Assembly (NCBI GenBank): GCA_030562195.1
Contig: JAUJPP010000003.1
Span: 27,844,602 to 27,908,601, forward strand
Length of the DNA stretch: 64,000 nucleotides
Origin: Nipponacmea schrenckii
Lineage: Eukaryota > Mollusca > Gastropoda > Lottiidae
Reading direction: 5' to 3'
In this document: in pieces, positions 1-9,976 of the stretch
How positions within the stretch are numbered: the first letter of the stretch is position 1
How the letters are laid out: each line of letters starts with the position of its first letter
Translations under genes and position numbers: made by a program
Notes under the pieces: generated by a model
What the model was told of the DNA's origin: nothing
Seen by the model: only the letters and a program-made list of their open reading frames with translations
Database searches by the model: none

Positions 1-254
1 GGATATGAGCACTGCCTGATAACTGATTGCTAGGGTGGACTTATCAGGTCTGCCTGACTCAAATTTGACACTTTAGGTCAATCCCTTACAGGTGTAGCCA
101 TGGTTTATCAATAAGGTTACCTTAAATTCATTGAGCGAAACCTGGGGTTACCTAAAATATATCTAGCGTAACCTAAAAAGAGGTTACCATAGTTTATTAG
201 CGAGACCTAAAATGGGTTACCATGGAAAATCTTACCTAGCATACCTGCCATTTG

Positions 255-345
255 TCAACAGAAGCAAATCACAGTACAACAAGTCATCTTCATTAGCCCA
301 ATAGGTGCAGAAGAGTAGGATGTAAAACTCCATTCATTTCATTTA
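255..345 (+). repeat. SINE-1 3' part, sense orientation
   Basis: This segment matches the 3' half of the tRNA-headed SINE seen complete at 8301-8477 and 61030-61412. It runs from the 'cttcattagccc' box through 'gtgcagaagagtagga' to the terminal 'cattcatttcattt' tail. An antisense copy of the same family starts about 45 bases downstream, so the two lie tail to tail. No clear target-site duplication was found. Confidence 0.6.
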
Positions 346-384
346 TAGATCGAGAAATGAAACATCAGATTTATATTGGAAATG

Positions 385-592
385 AACTGAATGGAGTTAA
401 TTCTGAGTTTTCATAATATAATGGGCTAGTGAAGATGGGCAACGCCATGCAGTGTGCAATCAAGGGAATTTCGACAGAACAGCAACATTAGCCTACACTT
501 GTTGTGATTTCCAACTGTTTAGGGATCTTGAACATGGAACAGCACACAGGTCCTTGGTTCATTGTCCCATCTGACCGACGGTGTGTGTGTTT
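385..592 (-). repeat. SINE-1 body, antisense
   Basis: This is a colinear match to the antisense SINE-1 at 61040-61265. Shared boxes are 'gaagatgggcaacgcc', 'gtgtgcaat', 'attagcctac' and a '-aatgtcccat-' block. The tRNA-like head is missing. It lies in the intron directly downstream of the EEP exon at 608-740 and ends in a short GT run at 581-590. Confidence 0.6.
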
Positions 593-607
593 TTCTAGAA
601 GACTTAC

Positions 608-740
608 CCTTTCTGCTAAGTCTTTTAAATTTAACCCTTTTTGTTCCAACATGGTGAAACGATTGGTTTTATAAAACGTGGCCTCCCCTTCATTAAAATA
701 ATCCTGACATCGTTTATATAGATCACCAGCATACCCCAGG
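608..740 (-). CDS. EEP-family (CCR4/Angel/PDE12-like) nuclease, second domain exon
   Basis: The acceptor CAG (743-741) and donor GTAAGT (607-602) bound a 133-nt exon. It joins the 1183-1727 exon in phase, completing the codon AG|C. The peptide continues LGYAGDLYKRC...GEATFYKTNRFTMLEQK. An aromatic-rich segment followed by a '(C/E)ATFYKT..F.LL' block is typical of the exonuclease-endonuclease-phosphatase fold of CCR4-type deadenylases, just after the 'CLQEV' metal-binding motif. The remaining catalytic motifs (the later Asp and His residues) must lie in exons beyond the left edge. The reading frame continues open into the intron, so the exon end rests on the consensus donor. Confidence 0.8.
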
Positions 741-1182
741 CTGAAACATAGATAGAATATCCTTAAAACATTTACAGCAAAACCTATATACACAGTTGAT
801 AGTTGATACATATAACACAGAAGAAGACAACTATTGTTTATATATACTGCTAGGTTGAAATGTAATTTGCACTGCTTGATAACGATAAGAGAATACTTAT
901 TAAAATGTAGCAGTATAAATAAACAATAGTTGAAATCTATAAAGGGCGCCTCTGTGTTATATGTAAGTAATATCATTATAAGAAAAATAGGTGTTTTAAA
1001 ACATGTTATTACTGTAATTCCACTCCCCTACCAAAATATTTCTAACCATCATAGCCAGTACAGTGCAATAAAAAGGCAAGTAAAGAAAACCATTAATGTG
1101 TATCAATATGTAATAGCTATAAGGGACTAACAGGGGTGACACAATTTTCAAAATGTTGTTTTTGATTTTAAATGAGTCCTAC
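741..1182 (-). other. Intron between the EEP exons
   Basis: This 442-base intron has GT at 1182-1181 and AG at 742-741 on the minus strand. It is AT-rich, with no repeat family or coding signal that I recognise. Confidence 0.75.
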
Positions 1183-1727
1183 CTTTGTAAAGCTGGTTTT
1201 AAAATGGCGGTGAAATATTCCGGATTGACTTCCTGCAGACAAACAACATCAGCATTCAGATATTTCAACTCGCGGAGTAGTAACTCATGACGATAATTCT
1301 GGTTCAAATATTGGTCGGAGGTATAACTGTAGTCTCCACGACGTAGATGACAGTCGGCTAATATATTATACGAGACCAAACTAAACTGTCGGGCAGGATC
1401 AACAGGCTTTGAAATGGCAGGATTCGTCAAAAAACAACGATTAAAAATGTCTTTACTATATTTGGTGAGAAATGCCGAAGTCGGGGTGGGTTTAGGATCG
1501 AAATGCTTGATAGGTGAAACTTTAGGTTTTTCAAGATGGCTGACACCATTAGTTGTGTTGCTACTAGTTACATTCTCTGATTGGTTAGACTGGGTTGCTG
1601 GTTGTGAATTGACGGAGCTTGTTGAATTCTTATTGGATGTTGCCTCGCTTTGGTTGGAATCTGGAGCACAATGATTGACGTTTGACAAGGAACTCTGGGA
1701 TGTTATGTTGGTCTTTGCAGTGGAGGG
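1183..1727 (-). CDS. EEP-family (CCR4/Angel/PDE12-like) nuclease, first domain exon
   Basis: The exon follows the acceptor TTTGTAATTTCAG and ends at AAG|GTAGGA. It encodes about 130 residues of low-complexity Ser/Thr/Asn/Gln sequence, then the start of an EEP domain. Visible motifs are FSLVSYNILAD (first strand, with the Asn of the active site) and ELKYLNADVVCLQEV (with the metal-ligand Glu), followed by 'YF..ILKPALQ'. This order is diagnostic of the CCR4/nocturnin/Angel/PDE12 group of Mg-dependent 3' exonucleases acting on poly(A) or 2',5'-oligoadenylate. The subgroup is not settled; Angel-like or PDE12-like fits best. There is no methionine in the exon before the domain, so translation must start in an upstream exon to the right. 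The neighbouring Ser-rich exons at 3319-6833 are the obvious candidates, but their splice phase does not fit directly. Confidence 0.88.
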
Positions 1728-2169
1728 CTGAAATTACAAATTTGAAAAAATGTCATTGTGGTTTTAATGGTAAATTGTCTTTGCCTAGTAACAAAATGCA
1801 GGAACCAATAATTTCCCTAAATTCTCCCTAAAAATTCAAGGTGATCTCATAATCTCAATGCTGCCAAGGTTCCCTGATTGCAGTCTTTGTATTTATACTT
1901 TATGTACAGAAATAGGAGGAATCTCGTAGGCTGCCAGACTGACAGTTTATCAGGATTTCATCCATTTCATTCTGCATGTATAAACAACTAGACCTTATTC
2001 CCACCTAGAACTCAACTTGCACCTGATCCTGGAGACTATCCTACCTTGGGGTAGGGGTTTCTATCATCACCATGAACCAATATTACGGAATGACAATGGA
2101 ACCTGGATTTATGACTTGGTCTTTCCCAGTGAGAGAGACTGAATTACAAATTTGAAAAAAAATGTATTG

Positions 2170-2896
2170 ATGGTTTTCATCCTAAAACTTAAGTGAATAA
2201 TAATGGAGTTTTACATCCACAAACAACTAAAGTGAAAAATAATTTTACACCTACAAACCAACTGTAAGTGAATGATAATGGTGTTTATATCCTACAAACC
2301 AACTGTAAGTGAATATCTGATTGAGTTTTACATCTACAACAACTTTATATAAGAAATAGAATGGAGTTTTACATCCTACAAACCAACTGTAAGTGAATAA
2401 TAATGGAGTTTTACATCCTACAAACAACTGTAAGTGAATGAAATAATAGAGCTTTTACATCCTACAAACAAACTTTAAGTGAATGAAATGAATGGAGTTT
2501 TACATCCTACAAACCAACTGTAAGTGAATGAAATGAATGGAGTTTTACATCCTACAAACCAATATCTGGAAGTGAATGAAATGAATAGAGTTTTACATCC
2601 TACAACCCAAACTGTAAGTAAATGAATGAATGGTTTTACTCCTACAAAATAAAATAGAGTTTTACATCCTACAAACCAACTGTAAGTGAATGAAATGAAT
2701 GGAGTTTTACATCCTACAAACCAACTTTAAGTGAATGAAATGAATGGAGTTTTACATCCTACAAACAAACTTTAAGTGAATGAAATGAATGGAGTTTTAC
2801 ATCCTACAAACCAACTGTAAGTGAATAAAATGAATGGAGTTTTACATCCTACAAACCAACTTTAAGTGAATGAAATGAATGGAGTTTTAAATCCTA
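2170..2896. repeat. 45-bp minisatellite derived from the SINE-1 3' end
   Basis: There are about 15 degenerate copies of a roughly 45-bp unit. Each joins the SINE-1 terminal block 'ggagttttacatcctac' to a 'aaaccaactgtaagtgaatg' spacer. The last copy (2881-2930) continues into genuine SINE-1 sequence ('tcctactcttctacacctta', then a '-gaagatgg' block). This shows the array arose from within an antisense SINE copy. It lies between the Ser-rich exon at 3319-4384 and the EEP exon. Confidence 0.8.
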
Positions 2897-3318
2897 CTCT
2901 TCTACACCTTATGTGCTACTGAAGATGGTAAAAACCAACTGTTGCTATTCAATATATCTCTTCTGTATCATTAATTGTTTGTTATTTTACAAGATCAATC
3001 TTTATAAACTAAATTGTGTCGAATGTTCAAGGCAAATGACAAGAGACTTGATAAAAAACACAAACCCAGTGAGTCTTAAGACCTGTTCAATAATAAGCAT
3101 GTGTTTCTAAATCTTATATTAAGCTTATTGTAACAAAATACATGTAGATTTATTATTTTGTCTAGAGTTACAGACTGAAATTTCGTGAGAGACACATTGT
3201 CAGTCTTATTTTATCATAATTAGAAACATACGCTTATTTCACAATATAGTCTTATCCACCAATAGAACAAACTCAAAGTTATTCAAAAGAAACTAAATTT
3301 CAAAATATGAATACCTAC

Positions 3319-4384
3319 CTGCTGAAGAAACTTGACTTGACCCAGCCTCTGATTGACTGCTGACAGCTTCAGACAGTGTGACCTCGGCAGTGGGTGTGGT
3401 CTTTATGGATGGAGATGAAACTATGTGAGGTGATTTGGACTTGGTCTGAGCTGAAGGAACACATTGTTGAACTTCCACACTATCAGCTGCTGGTACGTCA
3501 TTGTGAGAAATAATTTCAAAATCTTCTGTGGGGTCGGGTTTCGCTGCTGCCTCGGACGATTGAGATGTCACGTTAGACTGATTGAGATGGTAAAGATTGC
3601 TTCTTGAAGGGTTTAGGAGTGTCAACTTTGTCATTTAAAGCAGCGACAGCTGATCCAGCTGCTGAACTCACATGAGGTCGTTTAGCAGAAACATCTTGTT
3701 CGTCATCATCTCTAGCTTTACGTTTCGTCCCAACGCTTGGTGTCTTGTTTGTTTCTATGGTTACGGCAGGAATACATACAGGAGGTTTAGCTTCTGCTGG
3801 AGAAATGTTTTCAATGGCTGGTGTCTCTGGTTCTGACTCTGGTGTGATGGGTTCGACAACTGGTGTGGCACCACTTTTGACTGGGCTGGGTGCCACTGAT
3901 GATGGCTTGACTGGAGTAGTTGTCTTGGCAGGGCTGGCTTTAACAGTAGTGGTTTTGGCATGGCTTGCTTCTTTTGGGTCAGCTGCAACAGGGCTAGAAA
4001 TATCTTCTGCCTGTTCTACTTCTGATGGTTCAGATTTTCGACCTCTCTGATTTCGAGGTGACGATTTCACTGGAGATGGTGTAGCAGCTGGGGTTGTTTT
4101 TCCTTTACGACTTTTACTTGAGGGACTAGGTGCTACTTTTTCTGTTACTTTTGGACTGGCAGTTGTCTTTCCCCTCTTTCTACTCCTACCTCTACTTTCC
4201 TCTGGTTCTGCTTCCTCAACTGGCTCTTCTGTGACAGTTTCCTCTTCCTCTGGCTCATCTTCAGCTTCAACATCAACTTTTCCTCTCTTAGCCGTACTTT
4301 GCCCCTTTCCCTTTGACTGTTTTGGACTGACAGATGGAGCTTTTCGTTTGGTACCTCTAGGTGCTGGGGATTCTACATCTTCCA
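3319..4384 (-). CDS. Basic Ser/Pro-rich nuclear-type protein, exon 3 (internal frame change)
   Basis: The acceptor TTTCATTTCAG precedes 4384. The exon joins exon 2 in phase (G|TG, Val-Glu-Asp). It encodes about 270 residues without recognisable fold. There are basic nuclear-localisation-like patches (GTKRKAPS, TAKRGK, RGRSRKRGK, GTKRKARDDDE), an acidic block (VEAEDEPEEEE...), an AT-hook-like RGRKSEP and many Ser-Pro or Thr-Pro sites. Frame 1 stops at 3573-3575 after ...SLPSQSV. The next frame is open from 3634 to a good donor (GTAGGT at 3318-3313) and has the same composition (NVTSQSSEAAAKPDPTEDFEII...). This may be a one-base insertion error, a true frameshift, or an alternative C-terminus. 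I do not recognise the family; a chromatin or nucleolar role is inference from composition only. Confidence 0.7.
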
Positions 4385-4465
4385 CTGAAATGAAATGAAT
4401 CAAAATTATCTAGTTGTAAATCCAAATATTTGTCTAATCATTTCACTTTCTTCATTGTAGTGTTA

Positions 4466-5362
4466 CCATGGGCTGAAAGTTAGACAGGACCATGTCCTTC
4501 TGGTATTATACCTGATTCTGACCCATGTTAAATAAAGAGTCTATGTTTGTCTCCATAGACTGAATGTTAGACAGGACCATGTCCTTCTGTATTATACCTA
4601 ATTCTGATCCATGTTAAATAAAGAGTCTATGTTTGTCTCTGTGGACTGAATGTTAGACAGGACCATGTCCTTCTGTATTATGCCTATTTCTGACCAATGT
4701 AAAATAAGAGTCTATGTTTGTCTCTATGGACAGAATGTTAGACAGGACCATGTCCTTCCCTATTTCTGACCCATGTTACAGAATGTTTGACAAGACCATG
4801 TCATTGTGTATTTGACCTAAATCTGACCAAGTAAAATAAAGAGTCTATGTTTGTCTCTATGGACTGAATGTTAGACAGGACCATGTACTTGTGTATCAGA
4901 CCTAATTCTGACCCATGTAAAATAAAGAGTTTATGTTTGCTCATGGAAATGTTACAGGACCATGTCTTTGTATGGACCTAATTCTGACCCTCGTTAAATA
5001 AAGAGACTATGTAATTAGTTCTGACTGAATGTTAGACAGGACCATGTACTTGTGCATTTGACCAAAATCTGACCAATGTAAAATAAAGAGTCTATGTATG
5101 TCTCTATGGACTGAATGTTAGACAGGACCATGCCCTTGTGTATTGGATCTAATTCTGACACATGTAAGATAAAGAGTCTATGTTTGTCCCCATGGACTGA
5201 ATGTTAGACAGGACCCTGTCCTTCTATATTGGACCTAATTCTGACCCATGTAAAATAAAGAGTATATGTTTGTCCCCATGGGATGAATGTTACCCAGGAC
5301 CATGTCCTTTCTGTATTGGACCTAATTCTGACCCTCGTTAAATAAACAGACTATGTATATTA
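4466..5362 (+). repeat. 86-bp minisatellite, array 1 (AATAAA in most units)
   Basis: About ten copies of an 86-bp unit lie here: 'ctgaatgttagacaggacca' then 'tgtccttgtgtattggacct' then 'aattctgacccatgtaaaat' then 'aaagagtctatgtttgtctc'. Several copies are shortened. The same family forms a 2.2-kb array at 47431-49650 and a single copy at 30537-30616. The array fills intron 2 of the Ser-rich gene. Most units carry the hexamer AATAAA on the plus strand, antisense to the gene. Confidence 0.9.
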
Positions 5363-5376
5363 GTTTCAGCATCTAC

Positions 5377-5492
5377 CTTTTTTCTTGGACTGGCTACGAC
5401 CACGTCCTGTAGATTTTTTCATTTCTTCAACTTCATCTAGGCCATCACCTGCTTCACTTCCAGTCTTTTTCACAGACTTACTTCGACTACGA
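5377..5492 (-). CDS. Basic Ser-rich nuclear-type protein, exon 2
   Basis: This 116-nt exon lies between acceptor TTTTTCAG and donor AAG|GTAGAT. It joins exon 1 in phase (AG|T, Ser). The peptide is SRSRSKSVKKTGSEAGDG, then LDEVEEMKKSTGRGRSQS and KKK. The RS/SK-rich start and GRGRSQSKKK end are highly basic and fit a nuclear, nucleic-acid-associated protein. A SINE-2 copy begins about 60 bases upstream of its acceptor. Confidence 0.75.
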
Positions 5493-5539
5493 CTGAAAAA
5501 TATATAAATTTTGTACAAACATTTCATTTGATGGATCCA

Positions 5540-5765
5540 ATCCGAGTCCACCCAGCTGTAAATGGGTAGAGATAATCCAGAAAAGATCAATGCCGAAGGA
5601 TTTGCCGAGGACCAGCTGGTAGAAAAGATGCTCAACTGTAAACCTAAGTTGTTATCCATGTAACATCAATACCAATAGGTTTAACCAAGGACCAGCTGGT
5701 AGAAAGGATCCTTAACTGTAAACCTAAGTTGTTATCTTTGTAAAAAAAAGTTGTTGTCTTTCTTT
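5540..5765 (+). repeat. SINE-2, sense copy with a duplicated 76-bp segment
   Basis: This copy contains the box 'gagtccacccagctgtaaat', the 'gataatccagaaaagatcaa' box and two tandem copies of the segment 'accagctggtagaaaggatc' ... 'aacctaagttgttatc'. It ends in a pyrimidine tail 'gttgttgtctttcttttc'. Other members are antisense copies at 21966-22150, 30779-31020 and 45095-45290. The two-copy duplication is an intermediate between a dispersed SINE and the long arrays at 37.8 and 50.0 kb. Confidence 0.75.
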
Positions 5766-5810
5766 TCAAGAGTTAATCCAGCGATTGATGAGATTTGACC
5801 AGTTTATGGA

Positions 5811-6660
5811 GGCTATCAGTGGTTTCACCCGTTTTCATATTCAACCGTGGTTGTTTCACTCATTTTGAGAACTGGTGTTTTCACCCACTGATTTCTAGTG
5901 GTTTCACCCATATCAAAATTTACTAATGATCAATTGTTATAATTACAATTAATAACTAGAATTGATAGAATTTCACTTTAAATACACTTTAAGCACACTT
6001 AATATTGTAGCTGTAAGATCAAAAAAGGAAAGCTGTCCTTTAAATTATTTAATGATCACTTAAATAATTATCACTTAATGGTTCTCAAATTTACCGATAG
6101 TATTTACAGATCCATTGCATATTTTGTTCTAGATTTTAAATCAGAAAAAATAAAAAATCGGTCCATATTCCTTGGAGCTTTTGGGTTTTTGAATTGCATT
6201 AATTTGTGGTCATCCTGGTAACTCTCAAAAACACACACTACTGAATTCTGTAGGTGCAGGATCAAGAAATCAAAATCGTCAATCAAATGATTTAATGATG
6301 CAAGGAACAAACTCAAAAAAAAAATGTATGTAGGCATTGAAGGACTGTGGAATCTAGGCTACTGAGCTATAAGTAGAAGCATATGACACATGATGAAAAT
6401 AAAATGTGACATATTTCAAATTATCTGATTATAATTAAAAATCCTCTGTATATTGAATGCTGCTATCACCTATCCATAATTATATTTTCATTGCTAATTG
6501 TATATATTATTTCAGGACTTAAATTGTTTGTTTAGGTAATAATTATATAAACAATATAGGGGGTGAATCCACTATGGGTGAAATAACCCGATAATTTTGA
6601 GCCTCTGGGTGAAACAACCACGGTTGAACTAGTAAACGGGTGAAACCACCGTCTCCCTTT
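5811..6660. mobile_element. Foldback element with ~95-bp inverted repeats
   Basis: The arms at 5819-5913 and 6560-6652 are inverted copies. The left arm starts GTGGTTTCACCCGTTT, runs through 'caaccgtggttgtttca' and repeats GGTTTCACCC. The right arm is its reverse complement, ending AACGGGTGAAACCACC. Between them lie about 640 AT-rich bases without a convincing gene. It sits in intron 1 of the Ser-rich gene. No transposase is visible, so it is probably a non-autonomous DNA element. Confidence 0.7.
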
Positions 6661-6707
6661 ATGGACCATTGTTGGTGAAATTGATTTTTTTTAAAAAAGA
6701 TGTTTAC

Positions 6708-6833
6708 CTTGGTGGTGGGGTAGCCTTTGAACTGGTTGAAGAAGCTTGAGTTGCTGCCCTTGAACTGCGTCTGGTAGGTTCTGGACTATCTACAAGCGAC
6801 TTTCTCGTTACTCGCGGCATGTCTGCTTGTTAC
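6708..6833 (-). CDS. Basic Ser-rich nuclear-type protein, exon 1 with start codon
   Basis: The acceptor ATTTCAG (6840-6834) opens an exon with 13 nt of 5'UTR and an ATG at 6820-6818. It encodes MPRVTRKSLVDSPEPTRR, then SSRAATQASS and TSSKATPPP, ending at AAG|GTAAAC. The first ATG of the exon is used and is followed by an unbroken frame into exon 2. Composition is basic and Ser/Thr/Pro-rich, as in the two following exons. An untranslated first exon probably lies further right, near the promoter-like motif at 7614-7627. Confidence 0.72.
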
Positions 6834-6840
6834 CTGAAAT

Positions 6841-7600
6841 CAGAAGTCGAGATTTCAAAATATTAGTTTGTGTCTCAAAGTTCTGGATATTTTCAGCAAT
6901 CAAACATACATCTAGTATTGAACGTTTAATTTCCTAATTGCATCAACAAAGAATTCTGTGGATTACGCAACCTTTCTTCACAATATCATGGAAATGTTAC
7001 GTTTCAAACTTGTTGCAAACATGAAGATCCTTCAAGAGTGTTAATTATCTGGTGTGTCTTATCGATAGTGTGCAATGCATGAAGTTGCTCAGATTCATTC
7101 TACTACCTGTTTATTAAAGAAAAACATTAAAATAATCCACTACACAATCATATGTCGGTTGCCTTGACCTTTGAGCACTAGGCTACCCTTTGAACTGAAC
7201 AAGCAAACTCAGCAAAGAAAGTTTCCAAGCCAATTTGCAAATTATAAAGTGAATCAAGGAAATTAAAGATATAAACACATATCAAAGAAGTGTAAGACCA
7301 TCAAATGCAATAGGAAAGCAAGACTGGTAAATTTGAACGATATGTAAACAAAACAACGTTGACCATTCAATGACCCATATTTAAAATGAAAACAAACAGC
7401 TTCAGCAAAAAGCAGAGCAAATCGGCGGGAGGTCTGGACACACCAAATCCTTAAAAACTACTCAATAAATAACAGAAAATTATAATTACTGTTCAAAAAA
7501 CTGTTACGTCTGCTTAAATCAATAACTATGAGTTTCGATCAACACAAATTATGCGGAAATTAACGGTAAATTTAACCAAGTTGTAAAAACTTCTCATGCA
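6841..7600. other. Probable 5'UTR intron, no gene seen
   Basis: The AT-rich sequence between the first coding exon and the promoter-like motif shows no repeat family or coding signal that I can support. Confidence 0.4.
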
Positions 7601-7613
7601 GCAGTCTCAGGAT

Positions 7614-7627
7614 GCCGCCATTATTGG
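7614..7627 (-). promoter_or_regulatory. CCAAT plus YY1-like site, candidate promoter of the minus-strand gene
   Basis: On the minus strand the site reads CCAATAATGGCGGC, a CCAAT box abutting an AATGGCGGC core as bound by YY1. YY1 sites of this type are often close to transcription starts of TATA-less animal promoters and point in the direction of transcription. The position about 800 bp upstream of the ATG, with an acceptor in between, suits a non-coding first exon. No transcript evidence is available. Confidence 0.35.
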
Positions 7628-8123
7628 CAAGAAATGGCGTCTGTCTCTCTGATTGGATAAAATTCAGTGAGAATTTTGCAATAAATTCATCAAAAGTTTT
7701 TATAAAAATCACTCATAAATTTAGATTTTATTGGTCCCTTTTACGGCAATTGTATATAGAATATATAAAATAAGTTTTTTTTGACAATAATATAAACAAA
7801 TCGGTACTGTGCGAGACTGTAATTACATCATAAGAGACTGGACGATCGCGACTGATAGCTAGTCAAGATCTTTTAGACCGTATCGAACTAAAGCATTTTA
7901 GCAATTTTGTGTAGCTGAATCCGTCCATCATGAACGAAAGTTTCGTTGTTATTCCGTGAAGAGCCACGGAAGGTTGAATTTGACACTGACCTAGACTCAA
8001 AATTTTATAGCGTAAACCTCATTCCAGCCTGCTTTTTTTTTTTAACTCTGTCATTTTTTCTTTTAGCAGATCTGTCATTATCCGTGAACTTTTACAATAA
8101 AAATAAACCAAATGTTATGGATA

Positions 8124-8247
8124 ACAATTTCTAACTTTATTTGAGCAACGACGTTTCAACAAGCGTTCTCTGGTCTCATTTATTCATTGCTTGATAATAA
8201 CCAGAGAACACTGGTTGAAACGTCGCTCTAATAAAGTTAATAATTGT
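8124..8247. repeat. Imperfect hairpin with GAAACGTCG core (LINE-tail-like, hammerhead-like)
   Basis: The arms at 8124-8174 and 8200-8247 are reverse complements with few mismatches (AACTTTATTTGAGC...GACGTTTCAAC against GTTGAAACGTCGCTCTAATA...). The right arm contains TTGATAATAACCAG, a 6-base loop, then CTGGTTGAAACGTCGCTC. A five- to six-base stem is thus flanked by TGATAA and GAAAC. The same GAAACGTCGCTCAAATAAAG sequence follows a LINE coding remnant at 34345-34373 on the minus strand. Confidence 0.7.
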
Positions 8248-8300
8248 AATCTATAAGAACTATTTTATATTGAGACTTGCGGTAAACCGAAAATATTTTA

Positions 8301-8477
8301 GGAGTCGCGGTGGTTCAGTGAGCTAGACGTTTGCTCGCAAACATGAAGGTTCAGGGTTCAATCCCAGTAAAGGTCGAGATAAACTTTCGGCTTTTTCAGC
8401 CTGGTTACCCCATGTCATTCATAGCATGGCGTTGCCCATCTTCATTAGCCCCTATGGTGCAATTTCATTTTTTATTT
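8301..8477 (+). mobile_element. SINE-1, complete short copy with tRNA-like head
   Basis: The head GGAGTCGCGGTGGTTCAGTG (A-box-like) is followed by a B-box-like GGTTCAGGGTTCAATCCC, then a 'ctttcggctttttcagcc' body and 'gcccatcttcattagccc'. The tail is 'tttcattttttattt'. Perfect 14-bp direct repeats CCGAAAATATTTTA flank it at 8287-8300 and 8478-8491. This is the target-site duplication expected of retrotransposition by a LINE enzyme. Compared with 61030-61412 it lacks most of the central body. Confidence 0.92.
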
Positions 8478-8523
8478 CCGAAAATATTTTACAACAAAAT
8501 AAAATATTTATCTCCCCTTAATT

Positions 8524-8991
8524 GCAATTGGACTCAGTCCGCCAATTCATGTGCCATCTGTTTCAATGTTAAATCACGAAATTCAACCTTCCATAACTTT
8601 TTCCAGATATCTTGTAGAAAACTTAACTATATATCACATGAGAGCCTGGCCAATACTTGGTTTCTGTACAAAATTTCAATATATCATGACCATGAAAATT
8701 TTGAACTAAACAAAATGAAAGTAAACCACTACATTTTATCAACATCCGCTTGACTGCACACAAAACCACTATTTTTAGAAATAATCTTCCGCCAATTAAA
8801 TTTCTCATTATCTCAGAAATTCTGAAAGAAAATGCAATTTCAGACATCAAATTTCACATCTAGACCAAAAATTAGTCAAAAAAGGGCATGCAAAAACCCA
8901 CAAAGGAAGGGAGAAAGATAATTTCTAAAAATAGAACGGACTAAATTACAATCATTAGCATAAAATGTTTTACTGGACGGAGTCCAATTGC
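8524..8991. mobile_element. GCAATTGGACT inverted-repeat element, copy 1
   Basis: The terminal inverted repeats are GCAATTGGACTCAGTCCG (8524-8541) and, inverted, GCAATTGGACTCCG (8991-8978). The 468-bp element is present again in opposite orientation at about 24466-24940. It is probably a non-autonomous DNA transposon. A minus-strand frame at 8623-8850 (MMSEIAFSFRISEIMRN...) is shared with copy 2. Confidence 0.8.
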
Positions 8992-9548
8992 GATGCGGAA
9001 GTTGACAAATCTGCCCCCCATCCGTCTTGTACCTGGTATCATATTACAGGTCAGTGTAAGGGACAGAGTAGGCTCCCCAGAAATCTATTTAACCGATATA
9101 ATATGGATACATGATTTGAATCACAGAATGCAGCCATTGATTGGATTGTACGCTAGAGAATACAACCAATCATAGTCCCCGACGTAAAGTCTGTAAACTG
9201 GGTAGCTAATTGGTTACAGTTGAGGACTCTCATTGAGTGTATTCGGCAGGGGCGTAGCGTGACCATTTTGACTAGGGGGGTGGCCGAGGGCAAAAATAAC
9301 TTACTCGCCCTATTAAGTATATACATTATACACGAACGAAATCCATCGTTATAGCAAATCCTAAACCTTTGAAAACCATATTAATCAGGGGTGTATCTAG
9401 AATATGCCTGAGAGGGGGGAGTGATTATTTCCAAGGTAAGTCCTGCAGGCCAAAGGCCTTCGTATCTGGCCCTTGCAGTAGTAATTGGAGGGGCATTGGA
9501 GTCACCATTGATTGAACTTCAAAGTCAAAAAAATTGTTTCGTGGTTAA

Positions 9549-9976
9549 AATGTAATTACAATTATGGTTGCTATAAATTTATGTTGGGTATTACAATTAC
9601 GGTTGTTATACATTTATATTTGGTATTACAATTACGGTTGTTATACATTTATATTTGGTATTACAATTACGGTTGTTATACATTTATATTTGGTATTACA
9701 ATTACGGTTGTTATACATTTATATTTGGTATTACAATTACGGTTGTTATACATTTATATTTGGTATTACAATTACGGTTGTTATACATTTATATTTGGTA
9801 TTACAATTACGGTTGTTATACATTTATATTTGGTATAACAAATACGGTTGCTATAATTTATGTTGGGTATTACAATTACGGTTGTTATACATTTATATTT
9901 GGTATAACAAATACGGTTGCTATAATTTATGTTGGGTATTACAATTACGGTTGTTATACATTTATTTTGGGTATTA
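9549..9976. repeat. 35-bp minisatellite
   Basis: There are twelve copies of 'attacaattacggttgttat' + 'acatttatatttggt'. The block at 9586-9830 is essentially perfect, while the right part alternates two variants (tataacaaatacggttgcta). Long open frames through it are a by-product of a stop-free unit. Confidence 0.95.

Noticed and set aside
3745..4050. 101-codon plus-strand frame
   Set aside because: Antisense shadow of the Ser/Pro-rich exon at 3319-4384.
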